Source: Priestia aryabhattai B8W22
Lineage (GTDB): Bacteria > Bacillota > Bacilli > Bacillales > Bacillaceae_H
Assembly: GCF_000956595.1 (NCBI RefSeq)
Contig: NZ_JYOO01000024.1
Span: 1 to 64,000 of the forward strand
DNA length: 64,000 bases
Direction of reading: 5' to 3'
How positions within the stretch are numbered: position 1 is the first letter of the stretch; each line of letters starts with the position of its first letter. The position numbers were made by a program, and so were the translations under genes. The notes beneath the pieces are model-generated. The model saw nothing but the letters and a program-made list of their open reading frames with translations, was not told the DNA's origin and made no database searches. Below are positions 35,276 to 44,534 of this stretch, one piece after another.

Positions 35276-36984
35276 ACCTCCTCCTCTTTATGTAAAAATT
35301 GATAGTAAGCCCCTTTTTTTTGAATCAGTTCTTGATGATTGCCGACTTCTGCAACCTTTCCGTTCTCTATTACAACAATTAGGTCCATATCTTTCATCCA
35401 ATGCAGACGGTGCGTAGCTAAAATAAATAACTTGTCTTGAAACATCGTTAAAATATCTTGCTTTAATTCATATTCCGTTTCAATATCTACTTGCGCCGTT
35501 GGTTCATCAAGCATAATAATAGGACGATCGCTTAGAAACGCCCTAGCTAGGGCAATCCTTTGAGCTTGGCCGCCGCTAAGCTGCCGTCCTCCATCTCCTA
35601 TCATTTCATTTTCCTTCTTAGGCATCTGTTGAATCGTAGATAAAAGTCCTGCTTTCGTTAAAGCATCTTCATAATCATAAGAACCGCCTCTATCCTGATA
35701 AAATTCAATATTTTCTTTCACTGTTCCATTAAAAATAAATGGGTGCTGAGGGATATACGTAATCTGCTTTTGCCAAGCATCTGAGCGTAAATCAACCGGC
35801 ACGCCGTTTACTTCAGCAGACCCCTCTGTAAATGGTACAAAGCCACTCAGTATATCAATAAGCGTCGATTTTCCAGCTCCGCTTTTTCCTATAATCCCAA
35901 TTTTTTTACTTCCTTTAACATGAAGTGACACATCTTCGAGAGAAGGCGGCTGCTCTTCGTCATATTTTACGGTGATATGACGTAATTGAATTTCACTGTT
36001 TTCAGTCCAATTAGGAACATCTTCTTCTTTAGCCGACGGTTTTTCAGCCTGCTTTACAATCTTAATTAATGCATCTCCGGATTCTTTTCCGTCCAATGTT
36101 GCATGATAATCGTTTCCGACTTCCCTTATCGGCAGGAAGTATTCAGGCGCCAGCAATAAAATCATAAGTGCAGGCTCTAACGTCATCGAACCGTTCACCA
36201 GTCGCAAGCCGAGCATAACAGCTACGATGGCTACAGATAACATCGTAAAGAAATCGAGAGCAAACGTAGATAAAAAAGCAATTCGGAGCGTTCCCATTGT
36301 GGCTTTTCGATAACGGTCACTGACTCTTTCAATCGTTTCAGCATGCTCCTTACTTTTCCCGAGAAATGTTAACGTTTCTAATCCTCGAAGCGAATCTACA
36401 AAGTGATTGGACAGCACATGATATGTCTCCCATTGACTATCTATTTTTTTCTGGGCAGCCAGTCCAAGTAAAATCATAAATAAAATTAGAATTGGCATAG
36501 TTACAAGCAAAATAATGCCTGAAAGCCGATCATGGTACCAAACGAAAGCGAGCACTAGCCAAGGTGCAACGCTGATGGCGGCCAGTTTAGGCAAAAACAG
36601 CTCGAGATAAGCACGAAGCTTCTGTAGGCCTGTGGTGATGAGCGTCACCACGTTTCCTGTTCCTTCATTTTTGGTAAAGCGAGGTCCTAATGCAAAAATG
36701 CTTTTCATGACTATCAAACGAAGTTCCTGAGTCGTTTTGACTCCAAATTGATATGCCGTTTTTTTCACTATAAAACTTATGATCTGACGAACCATAAAGG
36801 CAGACAAAAACAATCCGATTGTTTTTGTCTGCGAAGTTAAACTTTCACCATGAAAAAGAGCAGTAATTACTTCGGCAAGCCACTTAGCTTGAAAAATAAT
36901 GGCTACACTTTGAATAGTAATAAGCCCTATTAACATGGCAAGAACCATTTTTATTCCGTTGTAAACCATTAAATTTCTACCCAT
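35272..36984 (-). CDS. cydD: Heterodimeric ABC transporter subunit CydD
   Basis: A 570-residue membrane/ATPase half of the CydDC exporter. Membrane segments fill about residues 10-300. Walker A GKSGAGKST near residue 361, LSGGQAQRIALARAFL and IMLDEPTAQVD follow. The start overlaps the cydB stop by one base, so it is translationally coupled to the oxidase genes. Its function is assembly of cytochrome bd, probably by exporting thiols or by heme-linked transport; the physiological substrate in Bacillus is not settled. Confidence 0.92.
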   Translation of the reverse strand: MGRNLMVYNGIKMVLAMLIGLITIQSVAIIFQAKWLAEVITALFHGESLTSQTKTIGLFLSAFMVRQIISFIVKKTAYQFGVKTTQELRLIVMKSIFALGPRFTKNEGTGNVVTLITTGLQKLRAYLELFLPKLAAISVAPWLVLAFVWYHDRLSGIILLVTMPILILFMILLGLAAQKKIDSQWETYHVLSNHFVDSLRGLETLTFLGKSKEHAETIERVSDRYRKATMGTLRIAFLSTFALDFFTMLSVAIVAVMLGLRLVNGSMTLEPALMILLLAPEYFLPIREVGNDYHATLDGKESGDALIKIVKQAEKPSAKEEDVPNWTENSEIQLRHITVKYDEEQPPSLEDVSLHVKGSKKIGIIGKSGAGKSTLIDILSGFVPFTEGSAEVNGVPVDLRSDAWQKQITYIPQHPFIFNGTVKENIEFYQDRGGSYDYEDALTKAGLLSTIQQMPKKENEMIGDGGRQLSGGQAQRIALARAFLSDRPIIMLDEPTAQVDIETEYELKQDILTMFQDKLFILATHRLHWMKDMDLIVVIENGKVAEVGNHQELIQKKGAYYQFLHKEEEV

Positions 36985-38000
36985 TAGTACTCCATATGCT
37001 CCTTATGATCTACACGTTTTCTAAAAACGTAGTAGCTCCAAATTTGATAACCTAACACAAAAGGCAGCAGCGCAATAGCAGCGTAAGACATAATTTTTAA
37101 GGAATAATTCCCTGATGCTGCATTATGAATCGTTAAACTATAGCTTTCATTAATTGAACTAACTAAAACGGTTGGAAACAATCCTGCAAATATAGAGGAA
37201 ATTGATAAAATTAAAATTAAGCCAGACATAGCAAATGCCCATCCGTCTTTTTTTCGTGTAAGGAAAAATCCTGCTAGTAAATACACGAAAATACCGATAA
37301 AAAATGTATATAGCATCAAGCGGCTATGATTACTGAATAAATCTGTTTCAAAAAACGTCATGCCTGAAAAAATAAGAAGCAGCAAGGCATTCATAGGCAA
37401 AAGCTTCATAGCCACTTTTCGTGAACGATCTCTGATGTCGTCCATCGTACGAATCGTCGCAAAAATAAGTCCGTGCCATAAACAAAGCATTGTTAAGGTC
37501 ACACCGCCTGTTATGGTATATAGATTCACAATATCCGAAAAGCCGGCATTCATTTGCATGTTGCTCTCAACAGGCAAGCCTTTCATTAGTGCTGAAAATA
37601 AGATGCCAAAAATGAGCGGTGGAAAAAGACTTCCGAAGAATATCACCCAATCCCATGCATTTTTCCACGCTTGTTTTTCAACTTTTCCTCGAAATTCAAA
37701 TGCTACACCGCGTCCGATAAGGGAAAGCAAAAGAAGAACGAAAAGAACATATGACCCGCTTAATAGCGTCGCATACCAGTTTGGAAAAGCAGCAAACATA
37801 GCACCGATTGCTGAAATTAACCAAACTTCATTTGCATCCCAAAAAGGACCGATTGTATTAATAAAAGCTCGTCGCTCTAAGTCGTTTCTTCCTAAAAAAC
37901 GAGACACCATTCCAATCCCGAAATCAAAGCCTTCTAAAAAGATAAAACCAACAAACAGAATGGATACTAGTAAATACCAGAATTCATTAAGAGAAAACAT
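36984..38000 (-). CDS. cydB: Cytochrome bd ubiquinol/menaquinol oxidase subunit II
   Basis: A 338-residue subunit with about eight hydrophobic segments. FLEGFDFGIGMVSRFLGRND near residue 22 and IGPFWDANEVWLISAIGAMFAAFP near residue 50 are the subunit II signatures. It pairs with CydA in the oxygen-reducing quinol oxidase used at low oxygen. The start overlaps the end of cydA by 14 bases; its ribosome site lies inside cydA (AAAGGAGGGATAC). Confidence 0.95.
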   Translation of the reverse strand: MFSLNEFWYLLVSILFVGFIFLEGFDFGIGMVSRFLGRNDLERRAFINTIGPFWDANEVWLISAIGAMFAAFPNWYATLLSGSYVLFVLLLLSLIGRGVAFEFRGKVEKQAWKNAWDWVIFFGSLFPPLIFGILFSALMKGLPVESNMQMNAGFSDIVNLYTITGGVTLTMLCLWHGLIFATIRTMDDIRDRSRKVAMKLLPMNALLLLIFSGMTFFETDLFSNHSRLMLYTFFIGIFVYLLAGFFLTRKKDGWAFAMSGLILILSISSIFAGLFPTVLVSSINESYSLTIHNAASGNYSLKIMSYAAIALLPFVLGYQIWSYYVFRKRVDHKEHMEY

Positions 38001-39393
38001 TGTATCCCTCCTTTGTAAACGGATCAGTTGATGTTACTTTTGTATGTGCTTCGTGATCATGATCTGGACCTTTTTTAATTTCTTTAATAAATAAGAACAC
38101 CATAATCACAGCTAAAATTAAATAAAAGAACGAAAACGAGATAATAGAAAACAACAATTCACCTGCTGTTACACCAGGAGACACGGCATCTTCGGTTTTC
38201 ATATAGCCAAATACAACCCACGGCTGACGGCCAATCTCTGTCATAATCCAACCTGCTGAGCTTCCAAGGAACGGAAAGGCAATGGCAATCGTCATAATAC
38301 GTAAAAATAGTTTGCTTTCTTGAAGTTTTTTACGAGAAAGCAAGTACGTACCCCAAATGCCCAACGCACATAATACGCCACCTAGACCAGCCATAATGCG
38401 GAAACTCCAAAACGTTGTGCGAACGGGTGGAATATAATTTCCTTCCCCGTATTTCGCCGTATACTGCTCCTGCAGCTCGTTCATTCCAGGAACCGAACCT
38501 GAAAACTTACCGTATGATAAGAAGCTTAATAAGTAAGGTATTTTGATTTCACTCGTATTTTTCTTTTCATCAGGGTGAATATTTGCTGTTACCGTCCAAG
38601 CACCTGGACTTCCGCTGTTTTCCCATAACCCTTCACTTGCCGCCATTTTCATCGGCTGTGTTTTGACTAAATATCCAGCCTGTTCATGACCAGATAGCGC
38701 AATTCCTACACCTGAAATTAACCCTACAAGGATAGCAACTTGAAATGATTTTTTGGCAAAAGCCACATGTTTTTTCTTTAAGAGCATAACGGCACTGACA
38801 CCCGTGATAAAAAAGGCGCCTGTTGCAAACGAACCTAAAATTGTATGAGGGAATTCAACCCACAGCTGACCGTTTGTTAACAATTTAAAGAAGTTATTCA
38901 TTTCTAAACGGCCATTATTCAGCTCCATTCCGACCGGATGCTGCATAAAAGAATTAGCCGTTAAAATAAAGAACGCTGAAAAGATAGTACCTAGACTAAC
39001 AAGCCAAATACATAGACAGTGCAGCCATTTAGGCAAACGATCCCACCCGAAAATCCACAGTCCAAGGAAAGTGGACTCCATAAAAAACGCTAGCAGTGCT
39101 TCAATAGCAAGCGGCGCACCGAATACATCTCCTACAAACCGTGAGTACTCTGACCAGTTCATGCCAAACTGAAATTCTTGTAAAATACCTGTTACGACTC
39201 CGACAGCAAAGTTAATCAGGAATAAGTGCCCCCAAAACTTTGCCATCTTTTTATACTGTTCATCTTTTTTTACTACGTACATCGTTTCCATGATCGCTAC
39301 TAAAAAGACAAGGCCGATAGACAGCGGTACAAAGATAAAATGAAACAGCGTCGTTGATGCAAATTGAATACGTGATAGTATGACTGTATCCAT
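37987..39393 (-). CDS. cydA: Cytochrome bd quinol oxidase subunit I
   Basis: A 468-residue subunit I carrying the hemes. His18 in ASTTLFHFIFVPLSIG is the heme b595 ligand; WVEFPHTILGSFATGAF carries the b558 His, and FWSFRIMAG its Met. The quinol loop is short (GKFSGSVPGMNELQEQY), the Firmicute S-type. I start at the ATG complementary to 39391-39393, after AAAGGAG; a 40-codon extension upstream is rejected for lack of a ribosome site. First gene of cydABDC, with a long inverted repeat 80-130 bases upstream. Confidence 0.95.
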   Translation of the reverse strand: MDTVILSRIQFASTTLFHFIFVPLSIGLVFLVAIMETMYVVKKDEQYKKMAKFWGHLFLINFAVGVVTGILQEFQFGMNWSEYSRFVGDVFGAPLAIEALLAFFMESTFLGLWIFGWDRLPKWLHCLCIWLVSLGTIFSAFFILTANSFMQHPVGMELNNGRLEMNNFFKLLTNGQLWVEFPHTILGSFATGAFFITGVSAVMLLKKKHVAFAKKSFQVAILVGLISGVGIALSGHEQAGYLVKTQPMKMAASEGLWENSGSPGAWTVTANIHPDEKKNTSEIKIPYLLSFLSYGKFSGSVPGMNELQEQYTAKYGEGNYIPPVRTTFWSFRIMAGLGGVLCALGIWGTYLLSRKKLQESKLFLRIMTIAIAFPFLGSSAGWIMTEIGRQPWVVFGYMKTEDAVSPGVTAGELLFSIISFSFFYLILAVIMVFLFIKEIKKGPDHDHEAHTKVTSTDPFTKEGYNVFS

Positions 39394-39472
39394 CTTCTTT
39401 CTCCTTTCATATATAAGAACATTCATCGTTTCCATAGATACTTTGCTCATTTCTGAGCATCTTTTACTTATA

Positions 39473-39523
39473 TTGTGAAACATTGAGCATAATAATTCGA
39501 GAAATATGCTCAATATTTCACAA
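39473..39523. promoter_or_regulatory. 19-bp inverted repeat operator candidate upstream of cydA
   Basis: TTGTGAAACATTGAGCATA (39473-39491) and TATGCTCAATATTTCACAA (39505-39523) are complementary at 18 of 19 positions across a 13-base gap. The outer TTGTGAAA/TTTCACAA parts look like Rex or ResD/Fnr half sites; the inner TTGAGCATA parts are not familiar to me. A second TGCTCA/TGAGCA pair sits at 39444-39459. Confidence 0.75.
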
Positions 39524-39659
39524 ACATATGTAATGACTCTCTTTCTATTTACATAGTATAGTCTATTTTTTTAGCTGTGCACGTACATTTTTTGAACGTT
39601 TTTAGACTAAAACGTGACTTTCTTGTGACAAAAAAGTGAAGGATCCCTTTATTTTTTCA

Positions 39660-39692
39660 TAAAAAAAGCACGCTCTGATTTGAGCTTGCTTC
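39660..39692 (-). terminator. Terminator of the threonine/serine exporter genes
   Basis: On the minus strand AAGCAAGCTC and GAGCGTGCTT pair with one mismatch, then a run of seven T. Confidence 0.75.
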
Positions 39693-39693
39693 T

Positions 39694-40149
39694 CTACGGT
39701 CGATATTTTGCTTTGGCATTTAATTTAGATTGACGAATGATTTGGTTAATGACTTCAGAAAATACAATACCAATGGCAATTGAACCTGAAATCATAAAGG
39801 CCTTTGCTGCAAGACTAATGGCTTCATTATAGTTATTTTCTACAAAGTTACGCATGGCATCGTATGCTGTTCCCCCTGGAACGAGCGGAATAATACCTGC
39901 TACGGTGAAAATAATGATCGGTGTGCGATAAATTTTTGCGTAAATTTGACTAATAATAGCAATAAAGAAGGCCGATGCAACGGTGCTTGGAATTTCATCT
40001 ACACCATAGAACGTTAGCAAATAGTAAATGAGCCAGCCAATCATTCCGACAAATCCACTTTTTAATAATGATTCACGTGGAACATTAAAAATGATCCCAA
40101 ACGCTGCTGAAGCAATAAAACTTGTAATTATCTGCTCTACGATATGCAT
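39694..40149 (-). CDS. Threonine/serine exporter, small (ThrE C-terminal type) subunit
   Basis: A 151-residue membrane protein (DUF3815/ThrE_2 type) with about five hydrophobic segments. GIIPLVPGGTAYDAMRNFVENNY is the family signature. It is one half of a split ThrE exporter, the other half being encoded 14 bases upstream. Substrates of characterised members are threonine and serine, or succinate for E. coli YjjPB, so the exact solute is uncertain. The ATG follows AGGGAGG. Confidence 0.85.
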   Translation of the reverse strand: MHIVEQIITSFIASAAFGIIFNVPRESLLKSGFVGMIGWLIYYLLTFYGVDEIPSTVASAFFIAIISQIYAKIYRTPIIIFTVAGIIPLVPGGTAYDAMRNFVENNYNEAISLAAKAFMISGSIAIGIVFSEVINQIIRQSKLNAKAKYRP

Positions 40150-40163
40150 ATGATGCCTCCCTC

Positions 40164-40928
40164 CTATAGAAGCGTAAATACAATGGCAATACCTGCACCA
40201 ATAGCGAATGCCGTCAGAAACGCTTCTGCTCCTTTTGATAATCCAGACAGTAAATGTCCCGCCATTAAATCTCGCACTGCATTGGTAATGGATAAGCCAG
40301 GAACGAGAGGCATAACGGATCCAATAATAATTTTATCAATTTGCGTGCCCAGTCCTGAAGCGACTAAAAGAGCTGATAAAAGGCCAATAACTAACGAAGC
40401 GGTAAACTCAGCAAAAAAGCGAATCGGAATAAGACGATGGAAATACACCACGGTTAAAAATCCGAGACCTCCTGAAAACATGGCTGGAATAAAGTCCGTC
40501 CATAAACCTTGAAACATGATTAAAAAGCATCCGCTAGAAATGGATGCAGCTGCAAGTTGAACCCATAGTGGAAAAGCTACGTTCGTTGCTTCAATTTCTT
40601 GTAGCATTTCATACGCTTCCTCCAAGGAGATGTTTCCTTGACTGATTGTTCTTGAGACGCTATTTACCATGGTTACTTTTTTCAAATCGGTCGTTCGTTC
40701 GGAAATACGAATTAACTTCGTTTTCGTCGGTTCTTTCGTTTCAAGTGAAAACATAATCCCTGTTGGCGTCACATAGCTGTGGGATTTTTTTATACCGTAA
40801 GACGCTGCAATCCGCATCATTGTGTCTTCTACTCGATACGTTTCTGCTCCGCTTTCTAACATAATTTTACCTGCTAGTAAGCTAACGTCCATAATTTCAT
40901 ATTTATCTAATTTTTGTTGTGTCATCAA
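40164..40928 (-). CDS. Threonine/serine exporter, large (DUF1212) subunit
   Basis: A 254-residue protein. A soluble N-terminal part of about 110 residues with MLESGAETYRVEDTMMRIA is the DUF1212 hallmark; about five hydrophobic segments follow, including GSVMPLVPGLSITNAVRDLMAGH. It pairs with the small subunit as a complete two-component ThrE. The ATG lies at 40926-40928 after GGAGCG. Nothing in the promoter region points to a regulator. Confidence 0.85.
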   Translation of the reverse strand: MMTQQKLDKYEIMDVSLLAGKIMLESGAETYRVEDTMMRIAASYGIKKSHSYVTPTGIMFSLETKEPTKTKLIRISERTTDLKKVTMVNSVSRTISQGNISLEEAYEMLQEIEATNVAFPLWVQLAAASISSGCFLIMFQGLWTDFIPAMFSGGLGFLTVVYFHRLIPIRFFAEFTASLVIGLLSALLVASGLGTQIDKIIIGSVMPLVPGLSITNAVRDLMAGHLLSGLSKGAEAFLTAFAIGAGIAIVFTLL

Positions 40929-41012
40929 ATCGCTCCAAACATATTAAAGCTTGGTTTTTTCCCCTACAGCATACAGTGTATAAGAAAGAGGGAAGTAGAC
41001 GCAATGGTTAAT

Positions 41013-41047
41013 GCAAAAAAGTGTGGACTTTTTGTCTCACACTTTCA
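41013..41047 (-). terminator. Terminator after the LacI-family gene
   Basis: AAAGTGTG (41018-41025) and CACACTTT (41038-41045) pair; a T-run follows on the minus strand. Confidence 0.75.
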
Positions 41048-41069
41048 GGAATAGTATATACATTCCTTA

Positions 41070-42080
41070 TCAATTCATACGTTTTGTGGTCTCACGCTCT
41101 ACTAATAAAGGTGCCATTTTATACTGTACCTGATCTATTTCTTGCTGATCCTGAATTTGCTGAAGTAAGAGGTTTACTGCTTTTTCAGCCATTTTCTCCA
41201 TCGGTTGACGGATGGTTGTTAGTGGAGGATGCGCTTCACTAGCTTCTGTAATATCATCAAACCCTATAACAGACAAATCTGCTGGAACGTGGAGCCCGTT
41301 TTGCCACGCACAGTGTATCACTTTCAGAGCAATGTAATCCGTAGCACAAATAAGCGCAGTTGGGGGCTCTGGATGATGAGCTAGCTCATTTATAAACTGA
41401 TATAGTTCATCTGAGTTATTCATATCTTCTTTTACAAACTTTGCGTTTGCTGACGGTACATACTGATGAAAAAGAGACAGACGGTGCTCGACTCCGCTTA
41501 CAGCTTTTCCAACGAACCCGATATTCTTATGACCAAGGTCCGTTAAGTGAGCAACAGCTAATTGTATTCCCACCGCATCATCTACATGTACAATCGGCCA
41601 AAGTGCAGAAGAGCCGTCTCCTGTAAGAGAAACGTAGGGCGTTTGATATTCTTTTAATATGTCTACAAAAGGATTCTGAGCGGCTACATAATCTAATAAA
41701 ATGACTCCATCAAACCAATGGTTCATCATAACATTTAATTGACGCTCAGCCGTTGTTTCTTGGTAATCCGTATGTCCAATAAGAACATCCATCCCTCGAC
41801 TTTGGACTTGTTGCTGTACCTTTTTTAATAGTTCAATTAAAAACGGATCTTTTAAGTCTCTAATTAATATCCCGATAATCCCTGTTTTTTGGGCCCGCAG
41901 AGCTGCCGCAAATGGATTCGTCTGATACCCTAAATGAGCTGCTGCTTTTAGTACTTTTTGCTTGGTTTTTTCACTGATTTTAATTTTACCGTCTTTATTA
42001 TTGAAAATTCTTGATACCGTAGCTAATGAAACACCCGCTTCTTTCGCTACTTCTGTAATCGTGACTTTTTTTCTCCCCAT
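41070..42080 (-). CDS. LacI-family transcriptional regulator
   Basis: A 336-residue repressor. The helix-turn-helix TITEVAKEAGVSLATVSRIFNN lies at residues 7-28, then the hinge and a periplasmic-binding-type sugar domain. It probably controls the sugar-porter MFS gene and perhaps the esterase beside it; the AAAACGTTTT palindrome at 43078-43087 before the MFS gene is the type of site such proteins bind. AGGAGTCGGTACGA precedes the ATG. The effector sugar cannot be read. Confidence 0.9.
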   Translation of the reverse strand: MGRKKVTITEVAKEAGVSLATVSRIFNNKDGKIKISEKTKQKVLKAAAHLGYQTNPFAAALRAQKTGIIGILIRDLKDPFLIELLKKVQQQVQSRGMDVLIGHTDYQETTAERQLNVMMNHWFDGVILLDYVAAQNPFVDILKEYQTPYVSLTGDGSSALWPIVHVDDAVGIQLAVAHLTDLGHKNIGFVGKAVSGVEHRLSLFHQYVPSANAKFVKEDMNNSDELYQFINELAHHPEPPTALICATDYIALKVIHCAWQNGLHVPADLSVIGFDDITEASEAHPPLTTIRQPMEKMAEKAVNLLLQQIQDQQEIDQVQYKMAPLLVERETTKRMN

Positions 42081-42175
42081 TCGTACCGACTCCTATTTCC
42101 TTTTAGTCTATCGACCAAGTAAACATTTTTCTTTATTATACTACTAGAAGTCGGAACCACCGAAACCTACCTTCC

Positions 42176-42952
42176 CTACTTTTCACTAAACAGCCACTTT
42201 AACACATCTTGAATTTTTTGATCCCAATATGCCCAGTCGTGACTTCCTTTTCCTTCTTCATATGTAAAACAAATAGGCTCTTGCTTACATCGCTCGGAAA
42301 AACGTTTATTTTCCTGATATAAAAAATCTTCTGTTCCACAGCATTGATAAATACGCGGAGTCACTTCTCCATAGCGCCGGCGATTTCCAAGCAGCCAGAA
42401 CAGATCATCCTCAGGTCTAATAACAGGCGGCAGGCCAAAAATCAAAGGATAATCTAAGAACTGAACTTCTCCTCGCCCTCCAAGCCCTTCAACGTCCATC
42501 ACTCCTGATAAACTGGCAGCTGCAGAAAATTGATATGGTTTGCGAAACGCCCATTTTAAAGCGCCGTACCCTCCCATAGAAAGACCAGCTACAAAATTAT
42601 CTTCTCTTTTTTCCGATAACGGAAAGAATGATCTAGCCAATTGAGGAAGTTCTTCTGTTACAAACGTCCAATACTTCTTTCCATAAGCCATATCTCTATA
42701 AAAGCTACGATCTACATTTGGCATTACAACTGCAAGCCCTAATTCTGATGCGTAACGTTCAATCGAAGTTCTTCTCATCCATATCGTATGATCATCAGAA
42801 AGACCATGTAATAAATAGAGCGTAGGGTGTTTCTCACTTCTTGTATTGGTTTGTAAACCAATTTGAGATTTTGTTTGCTGCGGTATCAAAACGTTCATTG
42901 AAGTACTTATTTGCAATACTTCTGAAAAAAAATCACATTGTATAAATGCCAT
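42176..42952 (-). CDS. Alpha/beta-hydrolase esterase (EstA/tributyrin-esterase type)
   Basis: A 258-residue esterase of the esterase D group. LLHGLSDDHTIWMRRTSI near residue 53, the nucleophile GLSMGGYGALKWAF, the Asp in CCGTEDFLYQEN, and the His in GSHDWAYWD form the triad. No signal peptide, so it is cytoplasmic. I start at the ATG complementary to 42950-42952, after AGGGGGGAAAAG; an 18-codon extension is rejected. Next to a LacI regulator and a sugar transporter, it may remove acyl groups from an imported sugar; this is inference. Confidence 0.85.
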   Translation of the reverse strand: MAFIQCDFFSEVLQISTSMNVLIPQQTKSQIGLQTNTRSEKHPTLYLLHGLSDDHTIWMRRTSIERYASELGLAVVMPNVDRSFYRDMAYGKKYWTFVTEELPQLARSFFPLSEKREDNFVAGLSMGGYGALKWAFRKPYQFSAAASLSGVMDVEGLGGRGEVQFLDYPLIFGLPPVIRPEDDLFWLLGNRRRYGEVTPRIYQCCGTEDFLYQENKRFSERCKQEPICFTYEEGKGSHDWAYWDQKIQDVLKWLFSEK

Positions 42953-43075
42953 ATTTCTTTTCCCCCCTACTTTTTCTTCCCTATTGATTGATAACAAAAC
43001 GTACATAATTCATATAAAAGTTAAAAAATAATTTGATTATTTTCAATTTTTAGTTTAACATAAAAACATCTTTCA

Positions 43076-43101
43076 TGAAAACGTTTTACGTATAACGTTT
43101 T
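43076..43101 (+). promoter_or_regulatory. LacI/cre-type operator region of the sugar-porter gene
   Basis: TGAAAACGTTTTA (43076-43088) holds the perfect palindrome AAAACGTTTT; a second AACGTTTT follows near 43095. It resembles cre imperfectly and is the most likely target of the adjacent LacI protein or CcpA. Confidence 0.5.
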
Positions 43102-43142
43102 TTTAATTAAAATAGTGAACGCGATTCAAAGGAGGAATTTAT

Positions 43143-44528
43143 ATGGGGATAGTAAAAGTAACTTCTGACGAGTGTACGGAGCAAAAAGGAAATCTATTTT
43201 TTGTTATTTTCATTTCATGTGCAGCTGCTTTTGGAGGGTTACTTTACGGCTATGACACAGCCGTCATTTCAGGGGCTATTAGGTTGATGGAAGTGCATTT
43301 TAATCTCAGTCCAACGATGGTAGGTTTTGTTGTATCTAGTTTGCTGCTCGGTGGTGCCGTTGGGGTACTTGCTTCAGGAAAACTGAGTGATCGATTCGGT
43401 AGAAAAACCATCTTACTTTTAGCAGCTTCTTTATTTATCGTATCCGCAATTATGCAAGCGCTATCTTCATCTATCTCTTTTGTGATTGTTTCTCGAATTA
43501 TTGGGGGACTAGGCATTGGTATGGCTTCTGTTCTTTCTATTACCTATATTTCTGAAATAGCCCCTCCGCACATGCGCGGCCGCTTAGGCTCTCTTTATCA
43601 ATTTGCTGTTGCCGTTGGAATTGTTTCTGTCTATTTTGTAAATGACTACATTTTATCTATTGGAGAAGACGCTTGGCAGAATTCCACAGGATGGCGCTAC
43701 ATTATCGGTGCTTCTGGCATTCCAGCTCTTTTATTTCTTCTTATTCTTTCTCCTGTTCCTGAAAGTCCAAGGTGGCTGGTAAAAGCAAACCGCACTTTAG
43801 AAGCTATGGACATTTTAATTAAAATCAATGGTACACGCATTGCACGCCAAGAGCTGTATCATATTGAGCAATCGTTAAAAGAAAATCAACCGGCTTCTCT
43901 TTCGCTTTTTAAAGAGGCAGGCCCTCGTAAAGCGTTGCTTATTGGTATTCTACTTGCAGCCTTTCAACAGCTTGTCGGAATCAATGCCATTATTTATTAC
44001 GCCCCGCAAGTTTTTGAAGCAGCTGGAGCTAGAGGAGATTTATCACTCCTTGTTACGTCTATGATTGGTGTAGCTGCCTTTTTAGGCGTTCTTTGTTCCA
44101 TGTGGCTTATCGACCGGATTGGCCGCAAAGCTTTATTACTTACTGGCACAGCTGGTATGGCCGTTACGCAGCTTCTCGTTTCTTTTGGATTTCATTCACA
44201 GGGTACTGAAGGCTTGACTACTAGTTTACTTATTGTTTTTTATTTATTTCTTTTTAATATTTCTATGGGACCCGTTGTATGGGTTGTGATTTCTGAAATT
44301 TTTCCTAATCATGCAAGAGGCTATGCAATGTCTATTTCCACCTTTTTCTTGTGGATAGCTAATTGGTTTGTGTCTCAGTTTTTTCCTATTCTTTGGAACA
44401 AAGCTGGAGGATCTTTTACCTTTTTATCTTTTATGATTATGTGTATCGCTTCGTTTTTGTTTATATGGAAGTGGGTGCCAGAAACAAAAGGAAAGTCACT
44501 TGAAGAAATTGAACATATATGGAAATAA
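43143..44528 (+). CDS. Sugar-porter MFS transporter (sugar:H+ symporter)
   Basis: A 461-residue MFS protein of the sugar porter family with twelve hydrophobic segments. GGLLYGYDTAVISGAI near residue 28, GKLSDRFGRKTILL, the PESPRWLVK motif near residue 201, QQLVGINAIIYYAPQVF and DRIGRKALLL near residue 325, and the closing VPETKGKSLEEIE are the family signatures. Similar proteins (IolT, AraE, YwtG) carry pentoses, hexoses or inositol. It is divergent from the esterase and LacI genes and preceded by palindromes. AAAGGAGG precedes the ATG. Confidence 0.92.
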   Translation: MGIVKVTSDECTEQKGNLFFVIFISCAAAFGGLLYGYDTAVISGAIRLMEVHFNLSPTMVGFVVSSLLLGGAVGVLASGKLSDRFGRKTILLLAASLFIVSAIMQALSSSISFVIVSRIIGGLGIGMASVLSITYISEIAPPHMRGRLGSLYQFAVAVGIVSVYFVNDYILSIGEDAWQNSTGWRYIIGASGIPALLFLLILSPVPESPRWLVKANRTLEAMDILIKINGTRIARQELYHIEQSLKENQPASLSLFKEAGPRKALLIGILLAAFQQLVGINAIIYYAPQVFEAAGARGDLSLLVTSMIGVAAFLGVLCSMWLIDRIGRKALLLTGTAGMAVTQLLVSFGFHSQGTEGLTTSLLIVFYLFLFNISMGPVVWVVISEIFPNHARGYAMSISTFFLWIANWFVSQFFPILWNKAGGSFTFLSFMIMCIASFLFIWKWVPETKGKSLEEIEHIWK

Positions 44529-44534
44529 AGGAGG

